Below, piece by piece: positions 10,596 to 24,000 of a DNA stretch of 64,000 bases (positions are counted from its first letter, which is position 1; each line of letters opens with the position of its first letter). This DNA comes from Rhabdornis inornatus (lineage: Eukaryota > Chordata > Aves > Passeriformes > Rhabdornithidae). The DNA lies in contig VWZS01000187.1 of NCBI GenBank assembly GCA_013397075.1, forward strand, positions 712,766-776,765, given 5' to 3'. Position numbers and translations under genes: made by a program. Under the pieces are notes generated by a model, which did not search any database, was not told where the DNA came from, and saw only the letters and a program-made list of their open reading frames with translations.

Positions 10596-13500
10596 GTGAG
10601 TTCCTATTTCATCCCTAGGACATTTTTCTTCATTTTATGAAAGCCTAAAAAGCTGATATTGCAGCCTCATGTCCATACAAGAGGGCTGGAGTGCACAAAT
10701 TAAATGGCACAAAAATACACTGGTGACCACTGTACATGCTGGAACAGCCACCAGACAGTAAAGAACACTGAATATATTTGGCTTAGAATATATATGATAC
10801 ATAGGATTTAATGATCAGTCTGTACTTTTCCTTGAATCCAAACAGAAACAGGCAAAGGTTAAAACTTTTTTTTTCAAAGAGGATTTTTACTTTTCTGGAA
10901 TCACAGCCTTCCACCAGCTAAGCTCCAATTTCTGGGTCTAAAAATGCTCTTCAAAGTCCCACCTTCAGTTTTCAGATAGAGAGAGACAGTTTTTAGGACT
11001 CTATGACTACCCTAACCTCCAGTGAAATTTTAATATGTTGCTGCACAAAATATGAATTCTAAGGTTATAAAGCTTCTCTTGTTACCAGTAAAAAAATTCA
11101 GAGATAAAAGACTCATGGCTTCACTGCAACTTTTACACAGAATGAATTTAAATGTTAACTTTGCAGCTTCAGTTTCATTTAAACATTAGTGAAGGCTCAC
11201 TCAGTTGTCAATAGCAAGAGAGAGTTCATCTGGATAGCATAACTTCATCTCCCATTCTGGAGAGAACTGACAACTACATTCCCTTGGACGATCTTGTTCT
11301 GCTTCCTCATGCTGAGACATAGCACAGAGTCCTCTGGGGCCCACAGGAAAAGCTGCTTGATCATGCCTTGAAAGTGCAGGCAAGGCCAACTGCATGTGGA
11401 GCACCACAGCTTCCTCCAGCAGACCCTTTGCTAATCATTTGAGAGGGGGCTGAGATTAACAGGACCTGAGTAAATAAAGGCTTGTTATTCAGATAGTTAG
11501 TTCCCTGCCTTTTTCACCAGTCTTGCTGGAGATCTATGCTTTGGAGAACCCCAATCCATCATCTAGAAGGGAGTTTCAGAGCTCCTCTGAAGCAGTACTT
11601 CCTAAAAGCATGAAGGGAGCTGCATAAACTTGAATCCAAGGTAAAAAACTAAAAACCTCACACTGCACAATTTCAGCTTTAATATAGTCCACAAAATTTT
11701 GACAACATACTTCCCTGAAGGTGGTGTCCAGAAACTGTTTCTCCCCCGACCCTCATAGTGTTTTCCACTTTTTAACTCTGAGAGACTTTCTTCCACAAGG
11801 CAAAAACCCAAATTTTGAGGAGACAGAAGAAAATGGAAAGATGAGGATACCTGGTGATCATGGCTCCCCTGGGCCGTTGTCTATCCTGTAAATAATTAGT
11901 GTTTACTCACATTTGTAATATGGTTATCTGCCAAACACAAACACTACTTGCTGCAAATTGCCCAGCTAGCAAGAACCAAAGCCAAAAAGAGCTTCTGAAT
12001 GAGTCACCAATCAGACCTGACCATAGGGCACCTGGAGAATATTGACTGCAATGTCACCTATTTCCTATATTTGGTGAGCAATATGTGATTTCCGCATAAA
12101 TTGGAAAATGACTTTATGACTGAAAAGTAGTCAAAACTGTGCAGACATGCAGTCTGAGTGCCAACTACTTATCTCTGGTAACATGAACTCAGCTGACTTG
12201 GGGATTGCCTGGAGGCGTCCAGGGCACTAGCAAACACGGCATCAAATGACTCCAGCACAGCCTTTTCGGAGAATTGTTTGACATAGAAGGATGCTGTGAG
12301 TCACCCTGGTTTTATGTGCAGTGTTTGTGGGAAGCCAGTGCAAAAAAAAGAGCTGAGGAGCATTCAAGAATGTGGCTGGCAAGGTGATGACATGTGATTC
12401 TAATAAGGAAATTGCAGTTTTTCTCAGCCTTGGTTTTGGCAAGAGGTCACTTGCTGCAATGTGTGGAATTCCTTTAGAGTGCTGCATTTTGCACCCTGTT
12501 CTTGGGAACACAGTGGGCAAAGCTCCCAGGGTATGATTGATTAAAATAGCTATCACATGTTTATCTGTGTATTTATCTGATGGTAGAAACCATGTATACA
12601 CACACTGCAATTCTGACCTTAATTTACAACTAGGTCACCTGTTTTCTAACTGCACTAAGGACGCTATGAGGTAAAAATCACAACTGAAAGGAGTAAAGCT
12701 CCCTCTGTTTATGTTGGAAGGGAAAATGAGTTCTGAAGTACTCAGCAAACTAGATTTGCCCATGAAGGATGTTGCATTCTAATATTTCTTATAATGCCTG
12801 CTCATGAAATGTGGAGAAAGTAAGACAACTAAAAATGGGTGCCTAAAGCCAGCACCCTCAACAGGGAGTTCAGAAGAGCCTCTGTCTTCTGACTTCCCAT
12901 CCCTCTTTGCAATTTAAAATATATCTTCCCAGACCCTGACTTTGGTAACTTGCATTTAAAACTTACAGCCTTGAACACATGAGGCTTGAAATTACAACCT
13001 CACTTTTCAGAAACGAGGAAGGGCTAAGAGCTGTGGTCTTTTCTAACACATCCTAGAAGAATATGTGCTCTGTTCTAATGCATCAGTCTGGGTTTTAGGT
13101 CCTACACATGGAACTGGTCTTCTGAGAGAGCCTGTTGGTGATAGCCCAGCGAATGTGCACTTGAGCATTTAATCTGTGAGTCTGGAGGGCTTATATTAAA
13201 GCAAGGCCCAGAATGGGTCAGCAATCTCAACATCAAGCAGCATTTTCGGTCATTCGACAACATTAACGTCAATGGATTTTATTGTATATTTAGTGCTGGG
13301 TGACAGCCAATGGGTTTTTGACAATCTAAACAGTTTGTCACTTAGACCACTTGGTGGAATGGCCTTGTCCTCCTGTCATTTCATCTTCCCCAATGAGCCT
13401 TGGAAGCTATCATCCTTTCTATGCCTCTACTGTTTCCTTGGACACTTCCTTTTAAACCAGTCTGCCACTGGAGATGCCATTTGGAAGCTTTGATTTCAAC

Positions 13501-13968
13501 TGACATCATACTAGCTAGACACTTCATGTGTTCCTCAGCCAGAAAAAAGAGAAGGATCCTCCCACAGATTTATTCTGTTTTGCCTGCTCCATCACATCAC
13601 TCAATTCCTGAAACTCAATCCTCACTTGTACAATTTATAGCAGTCAGAATATGAGCAACACCTGCATGTTTTGTGAAGAAGCAGCTAGCCTCACCTTACT
13701 GCTAATAGACTTTGAGTGAATGGGGCAATGTATTTCCTTTCCCAATTATTCAATCAAGTTGCAAATTATTGCTAACACAGCACCTGGACAAGCTGCCATT
13801 TATAGAAAAAACAAACCCCACAGTGAATGAACTGTTCTCTCCCTTCCTTCCATTTTCTGACACCATTGTTACATATTAGGTGCAGTTAGCAGAATGTGTT
13901 ACCTAGGATTCGTATTTGAAGAAGATAATAATTTCAGACTTAAAGCTAACTCTGTATTTTCCCTGCAG
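10596..13968. other. Noncoding stretch, nothing recognised
   Basis: No gene or repeat family recognised. Minus-strand frames of 68, 69 and 122 codons (11201-11407, 11602-11811, 12242-12610) show no domain. The AT-rich block near 12040-12150 and the block near 13240-13330 look constrained in composition only. Confidence 0.5.
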
Positions 13969-14054
13969 GAGTGTATGGGGACATGGAACAGGATTGAAAT
14001 TGTTCATTCAAAAGATGGCAGCCAGATGCAGTCTGTGTCTGACCTTTGCATTAG
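13969..14054 (+). ncRNA. Candidate exon with one open frame
   Basis: A very good acceptor precedes this segment: a CTAAC branch-point-like word, a pyrimidine stretch, and CCCTGCAG. A moderate donor (TTAG|GTGGGT) follows. The 86-nt interval is open in the frame that begins GAG TGT ATG, and that frame stays open from 13894 to 14079. The translated 28 residues do not resemble any protein I know, so I list it as an exon candidate of an unknown transcript rather than a CDS. Alternative: chance. Confidence 0.25.
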
Positions 14055-14145
14055 GTGGGTCTTCAGATCAAAAGCATAGTTTCAGCGCTGTCTCTGGCTG
14101 GCTCTCTTTCCACAGATCAACCGATTTTTCAAGAAGGTGTTCTGG

Positions 14146-14166
14146 AAAAGATTAAATTAATCTTTT
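14146..14166. repeat. 21-bp near-perfect palindrome, AT-rich
   Basis: Arms AAAAGATTAA and TTAATCTTTT are exact reverse complements around one central A. Further TTAATTAG-type words follow to about 14200. It could form a cruciform or serve as a paired homeodomain site, but AT-rich palindromes are frequent by chance. Confidence 0.6.
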
Positions 14167-16172
14167 TAATTAGTTTTTTCAAATTAATTCAAGTTAAAGT
14201 GTGTTGCTACTATCATATTATGAAAGACATCTAGAGAAAAGGCCTCCAAATGAGGGACATATCCATTAGCCAAGAGATTGATATGACTAGTACCAGTCTC
14301 CAGTACAATGCTTTCTGTCAGATTCACAATTTAATGGTTTGTTTTACTTAAAAACACACACTCCTCCCAGCCCACACCAATCCACACACTAAATTATTTG
14401 GAAAGACCTAGGCTGGGATGATGCCTGCATCTTTAATGTGTCATTTATATGTCGCATATAAAAATATGTATTTCTTAGAGACACGTTTTATGTTATGCTA
14501 TTATTTGAATGCACACACACAGTTTCCTGTGACAAAAGATGGAAAACTAAGAACCAGTAAAGGAATAAACACAAACTAGGAAACAGAGATAAACAGAGAC
14601 TCACCAAGCAACTCGATGCAACAGTAAAGCAGCCAACAGTCTTAAAGTCATTGCTTCATGCTAATTTCATCCCAAGAATTCAGGACTTTTGTTCCAATCT
14701 TTTCATGCAGACCTCCTGAGTAAACTGCAGTAATATTCTTCCATTAGCAAGACAAACAAGTCCATATTATGGGAAAATCTATAACCTTCTAACTCCTCCC
14801 CAAAATGTCTATTGACAAGGACAAGGCTGTGGAACTCTGAAGGACCGCTGAAATTTCCTTGCAAAAGGCTATGGGACTGCCCTTGATGGAAAGGAGGAGA
14901 ACAGACATTATTTACTCTTCCTAAGAACAAGCTCTCACAGGTGAGATTTGAAGGCCAACAAACTAAGAGCCCTTGAACAACCCACATTTGAGATTTTGGT
15001 GCAGTTGATGTGCCAGTGGAGGCTAGGGGCTGAATCAGGCAGCACAGCTGAGATTCCACACACAAGCCCTGTATTATCCACATGGAGGGTGTGAACGGTG
15101 AGGGCTATAAACAGAGGCTCTGCTCCCCTAGATCCTATCCATGATTTGTGGCTGGCTTAAAGGGGGAAGGGGGCTTTGGTTGTGCTGTGCAGGCACAAAC
15201 TCTTCAAGGGATGCAGAGGTGCTTTTAACAGGCAAGTTGAGAATATATTCAACTCTTTACTTGTTCAAGTTGCACCTAGACAATCAACAGTGTCCTACAT
15301 AGTGTAGTCATACATTTGTGTGAGCTTTTCTTCTTTCCTTCAACAATTCACCTTCTTGGCCATAAAATAGCAATTTAAAAAAACATTAAAAAATCACGCT
15401 AATAAGGAAAAAGCCTTGGGATCCATCTGCATTTTACATTTCAGAAAACCCCAACTCCACAACCTCTAGATACCAAACCAGCTCAGTAGTATCCATTTGT
15501 TTCAGCAGTTATGCAAAGCTCCTCACGTGCTGCGATTTATCACAGAGGAAAAAGTTTAAGGCTCTCCTGAGTTAAAAAACCCCAAAATCTCAGCTTCTAA
15601 AACAGTATCACATTCCCAGGCTGTAACAATAACAGTTTTTACTGTTGGGTGAATCAGCCTTTCAGATTTATAATTTATTATAACAGCAGCATGAAAAGCC
15701 AAGCTGTGTATGAAACAGAGTTAAATTTAGATCTGAAACAAAGGGTGCCCCACAGAACAGCAGGTCAGCTGAAATACACATTGGATGCCTATGGAGAGGT
15801 AGAGCAATCTTTTGATCAAGAAAAAGTAGCAAGACTCAGGGGAAACAGGCTCCAATTCCAGCACATTTCCTATAGGACATTGAAAAAATGATCTCCCTCT
15901 TTTCTATCTTTATTTCCTTAGTGTGTCACAGGTTGGCTTGGGAAGACAGTAAGATCCTGAAATGACGGACAGTATTTGAAGAGCAAGATACTGCTCTCTC
16001 AACAGTTGTAGATGAGCCCAACTCCACATGCTTCTCACACAAACTCGCACACACATTGCTTTGTTTCATAAACGAGATTTTAAATGTGATCATCATAGAC
16101 CAAGAACATTAATTAAGTGTACTGAAGACAGTGACACTTTTTTCTGAGTTGAAACATGCAGTCTGGCCCTGT

Positions 16173-16193
16173 CTCTGGACACAGTGTCCAGAG
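16173..16193. repeat. 21-bp near-perfect palindrome, mixed composition
   Basis: Arms CTCTGGACAC and GTGTCCAGAG are exact reverse complements around a single A. The arms are 60% GC in an AT-rich neighbourhood, so chance is less likely than for the AT-rich palindromes. No transposon terminal structure or target duplication was seen around it. Confidence 0.7.
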
Positions 16194-17919
16194 CCTCTGA
16201 GTTCTCATTTCAGCAGTTTGCTCGCATAGATGTCAATGTAAGCTGTTAGTTTAGTTAACACTTAACATGCTTTATGTAATCAGAAATATTTTAGCTGATA
16301 GTTTCAAATTCCAAACAAAGCCACAAATTTCAGGTATAAAATGTAATTTCCCCAGCTTTTCATGATTATACTTGGTTTACAATTTTCTTCTTATGATTTA
16401 AATAAGAATCCCTTTAGAAAGCATGGTCTGAGCAGAATCTCTCTTAATGCTTTTTTTTAATTTGTGAGAGAGAAGGAAAAGATCAGTTTACCATCTCAGA
16501 ACCACATTTGTGTAGTTTTGTGCATGAGGGCAGTGCCATCTGTGAAAACTGGGCTTAATAATAACATTTTAGGCAATCAAAATCACTTTTCAACAATTTC
16601 CCAGTAAAAGGGTAGAGGGGAAGAGAAGGGTATTCAAATTCAAAATCCCTGCCAGACCACAACATACAATTTGTTTGTCTGTTCTGAAAGACCTATTTAT
16701 TAATTAGGACTGTTTCTGATTTGCAAGTGAAATCAGTGCCTGAGAAAGTCATAACCTTCACAGTTAAGTACCTCAGCCTTGAGGCACTCAGAATGCTCCA
16801 AAACAGAGGACACCAAGGATGCCCATTACACTTCCTAAACACTTAGATCAAGTATATTAATAGAGATGATGGACTACGTAACATCACACTTTTCTTAGTT
16901 AGGGATGAATGGTTCCAATTTTGTTTTTAGAAATGTATTTTTACCAAGGAAAACACAAGAAGCTTTTAAAAGAACACAAACTGGTGAGAGGATCAGGTAT
17001 ATTCCATATTATTTGTTTGTTTTTTTAAGAACAAACCACATCTCCATCCTGGGACAAAAGCAGATTCACATAGTGTTTGGGAAATATCCTCTTCCAGTAG
17101 TCACTGCAAACATACATAATGCTCAGTTCTGGGGATGTGGTTATATCCTTACAGTAGTCTTCAACAAACCACTGAAAAAGTCTTTGTCAAGTCCTTTAGG
17201 ACTGCCACCTAATGTAAAGTAACATAGTTTTTCAACTTTAGGTAAGAATATACTGACACATTTGTAAAATTTTCAAACCACAGAAAAAAAGGCATCATGA
17301 GAAAACACCACAAGCACGAATTTCTATTTCAGGGGTACCGTCTCTGTGACATATGGGTAACATGGATAGGTCTGAGTATTAGTTTGAAAAGAAACTCAAA
17401 TGTAGTGCGTGCAGTATAAAAGGAAAAAGTGAAAAATTCCTACGGCAACATTTTACTGTAACATGTCCTGTGTAATTTTAGCCAGACAACAGAGAACAGA
17501 AATCCCATCTGAACAAATTTTTGTAGAAGAAGGAACTTCAACATTCTCCAAATTATGAAAAGGTTACATTTCCCATCCTTAACAGTGCTTTATAAAGATA
17601 GGAATAGAGACAGATAAGGGTGCTGCCAGAAGGCAGTGAAAGGGTTAGTTGTTTTGAACATGGTGTGTGTTGTGTGGTCAGATGCTACCTATTCATCCCC
17701 AGCATGAATTACCTCACCAGGCCTGTAATCTAAACACGTGTAGTTGCTAAGCAATATCCAGTCACAAGGTCTCCTGTAATCCATACCATTTGCTGTTTTA
17801 CTAGAGATGTGCCCTGGTCAGTTTGCTAAAATGACACCTATGCTCCCACATTGCGCAATAAAACTCATTTACCAGAGGGCTGGTGGGTCTCATAAAATAA
17901 ATCGTTAGAATGCTTCCTG

Positions 17920-18075
17920 AAAAAAAGAAAAGAAAAAAACAAAACAAAAAACAAACCAACCAACCAAACAAAACCAAACAAATAACAACCAAAAAAAAAA
18001 AACCCAAAAAAACCCAAACAAACAAACAAAAAAAAATACAACCCACACACAAAAATATCCCAACCCAAATAAATA
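17920..18075 (+). repeat. A/C-rich simple-sequence tract (about 155 bp)
   Basis: Starts with GAAAAAAAGAAAAG units, then CAAACCAACC, AAACAAAC and AAAACCC words. Open frames over it on the minus strand (17801-18177) give only F/L/V/G/C-rich peptides and are artefacts. Confidence 0.85.
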
Positions 18076-21000
18076 AGTTAGTCTATTCTGTCTACAACAG
18101 CTCTTAATATCTTTTCTTCTCCTTGCCAGAAGTCCACCCAGCACTGATGGCATGAACCCAGGGTCTCTGTTATACATGACATCTTTTCACGCTGTAAAGG
18201 ACATTATTTTTGAAGGAGCAGGGAAGGAGAAAAAGCTGATCTTCCTTCTTGCAAACAAAGGTTTGAAAAGTTAATCAATTTACTAGGGCTGAGCAGCCCA
18301 TGCAGAGAGGCTCCCTGCATATGGACAAATTGATGGATTTATTCCTGGCTTTAAGCAATCAGTCCTGATTGACATAAACCTCAGCAGTCAGAATTCTACA
18401 TTCTGGCACAAAACGGAGTGATCATCCTAAATAGAAATGCTTCAAGTCTGGGGAAAGAACAGAAAAATATGGTTTCCTAAGATCCTCAAGGATACCCAGA
18501 TCACCTCTGCAAGCTTGCAGGCTGACAGGACACTTGCACTCTGCTCTCCTGCTCATGTGACATCATCAGACTATGCTAAAGCAAAACAAGCTCATCTTTC
18601 AAAGACATGTAGTTCATTCAGTGCAAATGTTAAAAATCACGTATAGAAACTGTACTGAGGCTAAGATTCCTTCCCCATCTCAATTATTCTTGCAATAGCA
18701 AAATTGAAGTAGGAACTCCAGATATCTATGCCCTAAGCAATATTCAGGAAGCAAGTGGGTTTCTTAACACGTGATTTGAAGGTCAAAAAACACCACAACA
18801 ATGAAGAGACACATGGTATAAGGATAACCATTGGAAGCTGAAAACATTTCTCTCTTAGGGCCTGGTTCTGCGATTCTCATTGAATCACATGAGCAGTCAG
18901 AATCTCTATTCACAGAAAAGTCACCCAGCGAGACTAACGCCTGTGCAGGAACCTGAGCTGGCTGAATGTCACTTAAAAAACTTGTGACAGACTGTGAAAG
19001 CTAACACCTAAGATAATCTTACTGTCATTTCTACAGGTAGTGTGTCAAGTCCTGCCCTTAAACATCTAGCCTATGTGCAGTTCAAGTCAATGCAAACTGC
19101 AGGTGCTCTCTCTCATCCCAACATACTTTCCAAAGAATTAGGCCCAGTCCACATAGTACTATAAGATAGGAAGAACTGTTTCATACTTTACAGACTTTCT
19201 TTTCCTCCTTAAATGAGCAAACTACTGTTAGAATAACTGTTTTAAATAGTAATTCCCAGCCTGAGACTGCACACCAACAGTGTTTATTTTTATTTCTTTA
19301 GGACACAGTGTGACAGGAGCTGTGAATTTGATAAACACCTTCAGAACATGTTATGGAGTTTACTCCTCTTAATCTAAAATGTGAAAACCAAGCATCAGTG
19401 GACATAAAAGTGATATAGCATAGAGCAGGATAATGGGTCTAGCACATATGGTATTGTGAGAAATTATTTTCTGTGACAGCCAAGTATGACAATGAACAGA
19501 AGACAAATGAATTTCCTGCACTACATCCATGCTGGTTGCCTGTCCTGCAAAGACAATGTAGAACAAACTGACAAGATCACCTGGAATTACCTAATCTGAT
19601 TGGCATTATATGTGACAGATAAAACATCTGTGTAGAGAAAATAAAATGTACTTATCCATGACTGAGATGCTGACCAAAACCAGACCAAACAGTGGGAAAC
19701 ATCCCTCAAAACAATTTTAACAAGTCTTGCAAAGAGGTCTCAAACAATTTATGGTAATGCAGAGACATGGAACTCAGCACATTTTCAGTTCTAATGACAA
19801 GCATGCCACAGTTAACTTAAATATTCTAGTTGTGTGATGTGTACAGAAAGGACTGGTATGCAGTTTCGAAACTAAATCATCTGGAAGAGAAATAGGTGAA
19901 ATAGGAATAATTCAGAGTAGTACCTGCCAAGAAAAAAAAAAAGCCATTGTTGATGTATCAGAAAGAACGGTACTTTAAACATCATTGTCGTGTTGTCTTT
20001 TCCTGAGAAAAAAGTTTCTATCAATGGATTTTAAAATGTTGCTTCAAATCTGGAAACAAATTGTCCTTTAGAAAACCAAACATTATTGATTTTAATACGT
20101 GGTGGTTGCAAACAGCAGAAACCTAGAAAGCATACACATAGCAGAAAATCTGAATTTTGAGAGGAGATACTCAATGAGATTCCATTGACACATTTATTCT
20201 TGTTAGTAAAACTTGCCAGACTAACCCAAAACTCATGGATTTTCCCAAAGTATACAAATTATCTCCTTCTCTTGAAGAATGTGTTATCTGTATCTTAAAA
20301 TGGTATATGAGGTTGCTTCAATTTTGGTGACAGAAGAGCAGAAATTTTTAAGTTTTGCATACAGACAGGAGATTTAGAGGGAGAGAGAGGACAGAGCAGT
20401 GCATGAGGAATGGGCTGGGAGGAAAGCATTGAGAGTCTGGATGGAAGACTGCTGTGGTAATAAGGGTGACATGGTAGTTGATGGGAAGGTGCTCCAATTA
20501 GGGTGTGGGTGTGACAGCATCAGGGTGATGAGAGTAAAATTACTTTACCAGAGATGCTTGAAATGAACTGGAAGGGAGAAGCCAGTCAGTCAGAACAATG
20601 CTCGTTATACAGGTGTCATAGGCACAGGGGCTCTGTTTTTCCAGCTGGATACAGCAGGCACAGCATCCAGGCAGCTTAAAAATGCAACTTCCACAGGAGG
20701 CTGCATGGGAAGGCAGGGGCCCACACGGCCACAAGTTTCCCAAACCCATTTCAACTGCAAAGGCAGGAATCTGCTGAGGTAACCACAAACCACAGTTCTG
20801 CCCACTGCGGAATCATGATAGCTTGGGGATAGCTGTGATACTCAGACATGTTCTCCAGTTGCCTCAAAAATCAGATATGAGTAATTTAATCAGAATCTGC
20901 TATCATGAAATAGGCAGCTCCCTTGTTAAAAATATCAACACTAATAATACCCTCTTCTTACCTTAGGCCACATCCTGAAGCTTTTCCTCTTGATGAGCCT

Positions 21001-24000
21001 GAGGCTTGGTGAGCCTTCAGCAGGATTACTAGGTACAACTCAGCTGTCCAGCATATATCCTTTAACCAGGACCTTCTTCAGGCAGCAGGCCTCCTTTCAT
21101 CCACAAGCATGGTACAGCCCCACAGAAATACAGACTTAACACTTCCTAACTGTGGATCAACAACTTCTCATGAGATACAGCTGTTCCAGGGGTTCCTCAC
21201 GGCAATAGGCCACAGGGACTTTTTCAAACACTCATCACCTTACAGCCTAATAAGAGATTTCCGACAGACAGCCCTACCTGACAGATGTCCGTGTGGTTTT
21301 TTGGACTACTTACACCCATTTGCAGAAATAACCCCAGCTAGAAATGACAAGATGCAGCTAATCAGCTTATAAGAGAGTAAACCTAAAAGTGCATTGGCTA
21401 TGCAAAAATCTCCCTGGGATACAGCACTGCTGCTTCAACACAAGTTTTATATACCACCTATAATAAATGGAAGAGATCAGTCCCTGGAGAGGGCAATTTA
21501 CAAAAGGTGTGTAATAAAGATGCTCTGATTTTTCCCTCTGGAAAGATTTCTGACTCTCCACTGTCTACAAGGAGCCTGGATAGGCCAGGCAACAAAAGCA
21601 CATCAGCAGGCTCGCTCCACAGAGAGAGGTATCAGAAAAATCATCATGAGAATTTTCCCAGAGAGGGTAGTCTCAGGAGGCAGACCAAAATCAGAACAAT
21701 AATTATGCTTAACTTTCTCCAATCACTTCCCTGAAAATATTTAACAGCAAAAGAAAGTGGACAAATTAGTTTGTACATTGAACTACTTCTGTAAATAATA
21801 TGCAGACAGAGGAGGGAACCTGGATTAAATTATTAGGAACAATGAAAATTCTTTGGGGGTAAATCTGAAAGGAAAATGCATGCTGTATTCCACTTGGGAG
21901 GATCTGTTTCATGTCACGTATGGCATGAGTTTGCCAGGGCACTGCTTTACTTTTGTAACAAAATACTTTGTGAATATCCTAGTCTCCAAAGGCAGATGTG
22001 AGGAGGAACTAGGAATCCTTCAGAGCTTAACCCATCTGATCAAACCCATACATTTCTGTTCAGCAGGAGAAAAGCATTGTTGCTGTGTTGTCTCAGACCC
22101 TGTACATCCATCCTAATCTTCTTCCTGTTTCATCTTTCCCTGTATTTTTAGTCTGGACAGATCATTCTGTTGTACTTTAAGATTCACACACTCTCCTGGA
22201 ACTGTTTTATTTCACCCCTCGCTCAACAAGCCATGCAACAAAAGCCAGAGAAGAAGAGCGAGCTCTGTGTACTGTCAGTGCTACATACTTCTGACTATTA
22301 TTTCCGCCTGATGGCTTTGGTTTTATCCAAGGATTCGTCAGTTTGGGAATAACAGGAGATTTACATGCTTGCACACAGGTCAAATTACAGTCAGAAAGCA
22401 CATGTGTTGCAATTTCTTCACCTGCAGATTATTCCTGGTGACTGTTATTTTAAAGCTTCCCTAACTGGCAACAGCAGAAATTACTGTTTGAATCCTGTTT
22501 GCAGATGAATGCTGATGGCCTCCTGGTGTTCCAGCAGGATATTGCTCTGATATTGAATGATAAATTGTTTCAAATAATATCAGATTAGCTTTTCTAAAGA
22601 GTAATTCTTCAACTGGCTGAATAGATCACTCAAATTCCAAATTATTAGAATTTTTTTCCAAGTAGCTATTTCTTAAATCAAGAGTGCTACCATGTTATTT
22701 TGTTTTATACCATCTCAAGCAAATTAACAAACTATAATTCCTTCTCTCTGAACACAGGAATAAGTGCCAATGTTTTATCATTATTTGTGGTATTTCTAAA
22801 GGTTTCAGTAACCATTCGGAGATATTAAAGAGGAAATAAACAGAGAGCTATGCTGGTTTTTCCTCACTTAAAAAAAAAAGTAAAATAAAAACAATGTGAA
22901 TTTCACCACCTGTTCTGTAACAAAGTAGGGAAAGAAATGATAATTTTGCAGGTTCTGAGGAGTTACTGTGACTGACTGAAATGCAGCTGTGAATTCTGGT
23001 TGTAAATAATGAGAAGACAATGTAGGGGGAAAAAAATTACATTACTGATGGAGTTATTAATTTTTAATGATGACGTATACACAGGCAGGCTAAGGAAGCT
23101 TACTGGCACCAAATTTAATTTTCAAGTTTGTCTAAGTTTTCTAGAACCTCATAGTACTATTCAGACATGAAAGTAGGCAAAGTATTCTCCATCGCTTTTT
23201 GTGATTATGTATCTCCTCAAAAATATTCACAGTCACATGTTCAAATCTAGTGCCCAAAACAAGACTCTCTACCTGGGGTTACACCAGGTTTAAAATTAAA
23301 TTAGTAAATGGTCTTTTCCATCTCCTTAACATGTAGCAATAGATGTCTGGGTAGGGGAGAGAAAATTGATGATAATCTCAAAATGGGGCTTCTAAATGCA
23401 CTTACCAGAAATATCGGGGTATCAGGCACTCCATCTCCATCAGCTGCACAGCAGCAGGGTACAGCCCCTCAGCTCATTCAGGACATTGCCACTTTGTTCT
23501 TCCTGAGCAAAGAATTTTGGCCACAGCACAAAGGTAAGCCTAACCTCTGGAACCCTTCCCTCAGTTCTTAACCCCCTATGAGGCTTCCTAGGGATGGAGG
23601 ATGCACACCAGGAACATATTTGGAACAGGAGCTTTAAGACAGAGGCCTATTCAGTGGCCATAATAGATCAGATGGCTTTTTTGTTTGCTTGATTTTAACA
23701 AAGAAGAGCTCCATCATAAATCTTCACTTCAAATTTGATTGCTTTATAATATATCATACTGTGATGCAACTGGCATCTGCACTTGGCTCTTGTTAGGTGA
23801 TACCATATGGCACAATTAGAAGCAGAGACATAGAGTGACATTTAAATAAGTTAAACTTCATTCATCTATGATTAAACCATCCTCATTCCCCTGCATGCAT
23901 TCAAGATCCTAATTTAACTTTTAAAGAAATTCCCATTCAATTGTGCATATATATTTTGCATTTTTGAAACATCAGATCACTAAGTTGAATGTCTCTTAGC

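Larger units (their letters stand above)
14055..17919. other. Noncoding stretch with two perfect palindromes
   Basis: No gene supported. The minus-strand 126-codon frame at 14703-15083 and the plus frame at 15649-15891 show no recognisable domain. The palindromes at 14146 and 16173 are listed separately. 14130-14260 and 14420-14500 are rich in TAATTA/AATTAAT homeodomain-type words. Confidence 0.5.

Noticed and set aside
14703..15083. 126-codon minus frame
   Set aside because: No recognisable family, no flanking splice signals of note, and codon use gives no sign of constraint by eye.
17801..18177. Three overlapping F/L/V/C-rich minus frames resembling membrane proteins
   Set aside because: They are the complement of the A/C-rich tract at 17920-18075. 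The hydrophobicity is a composition artefact.
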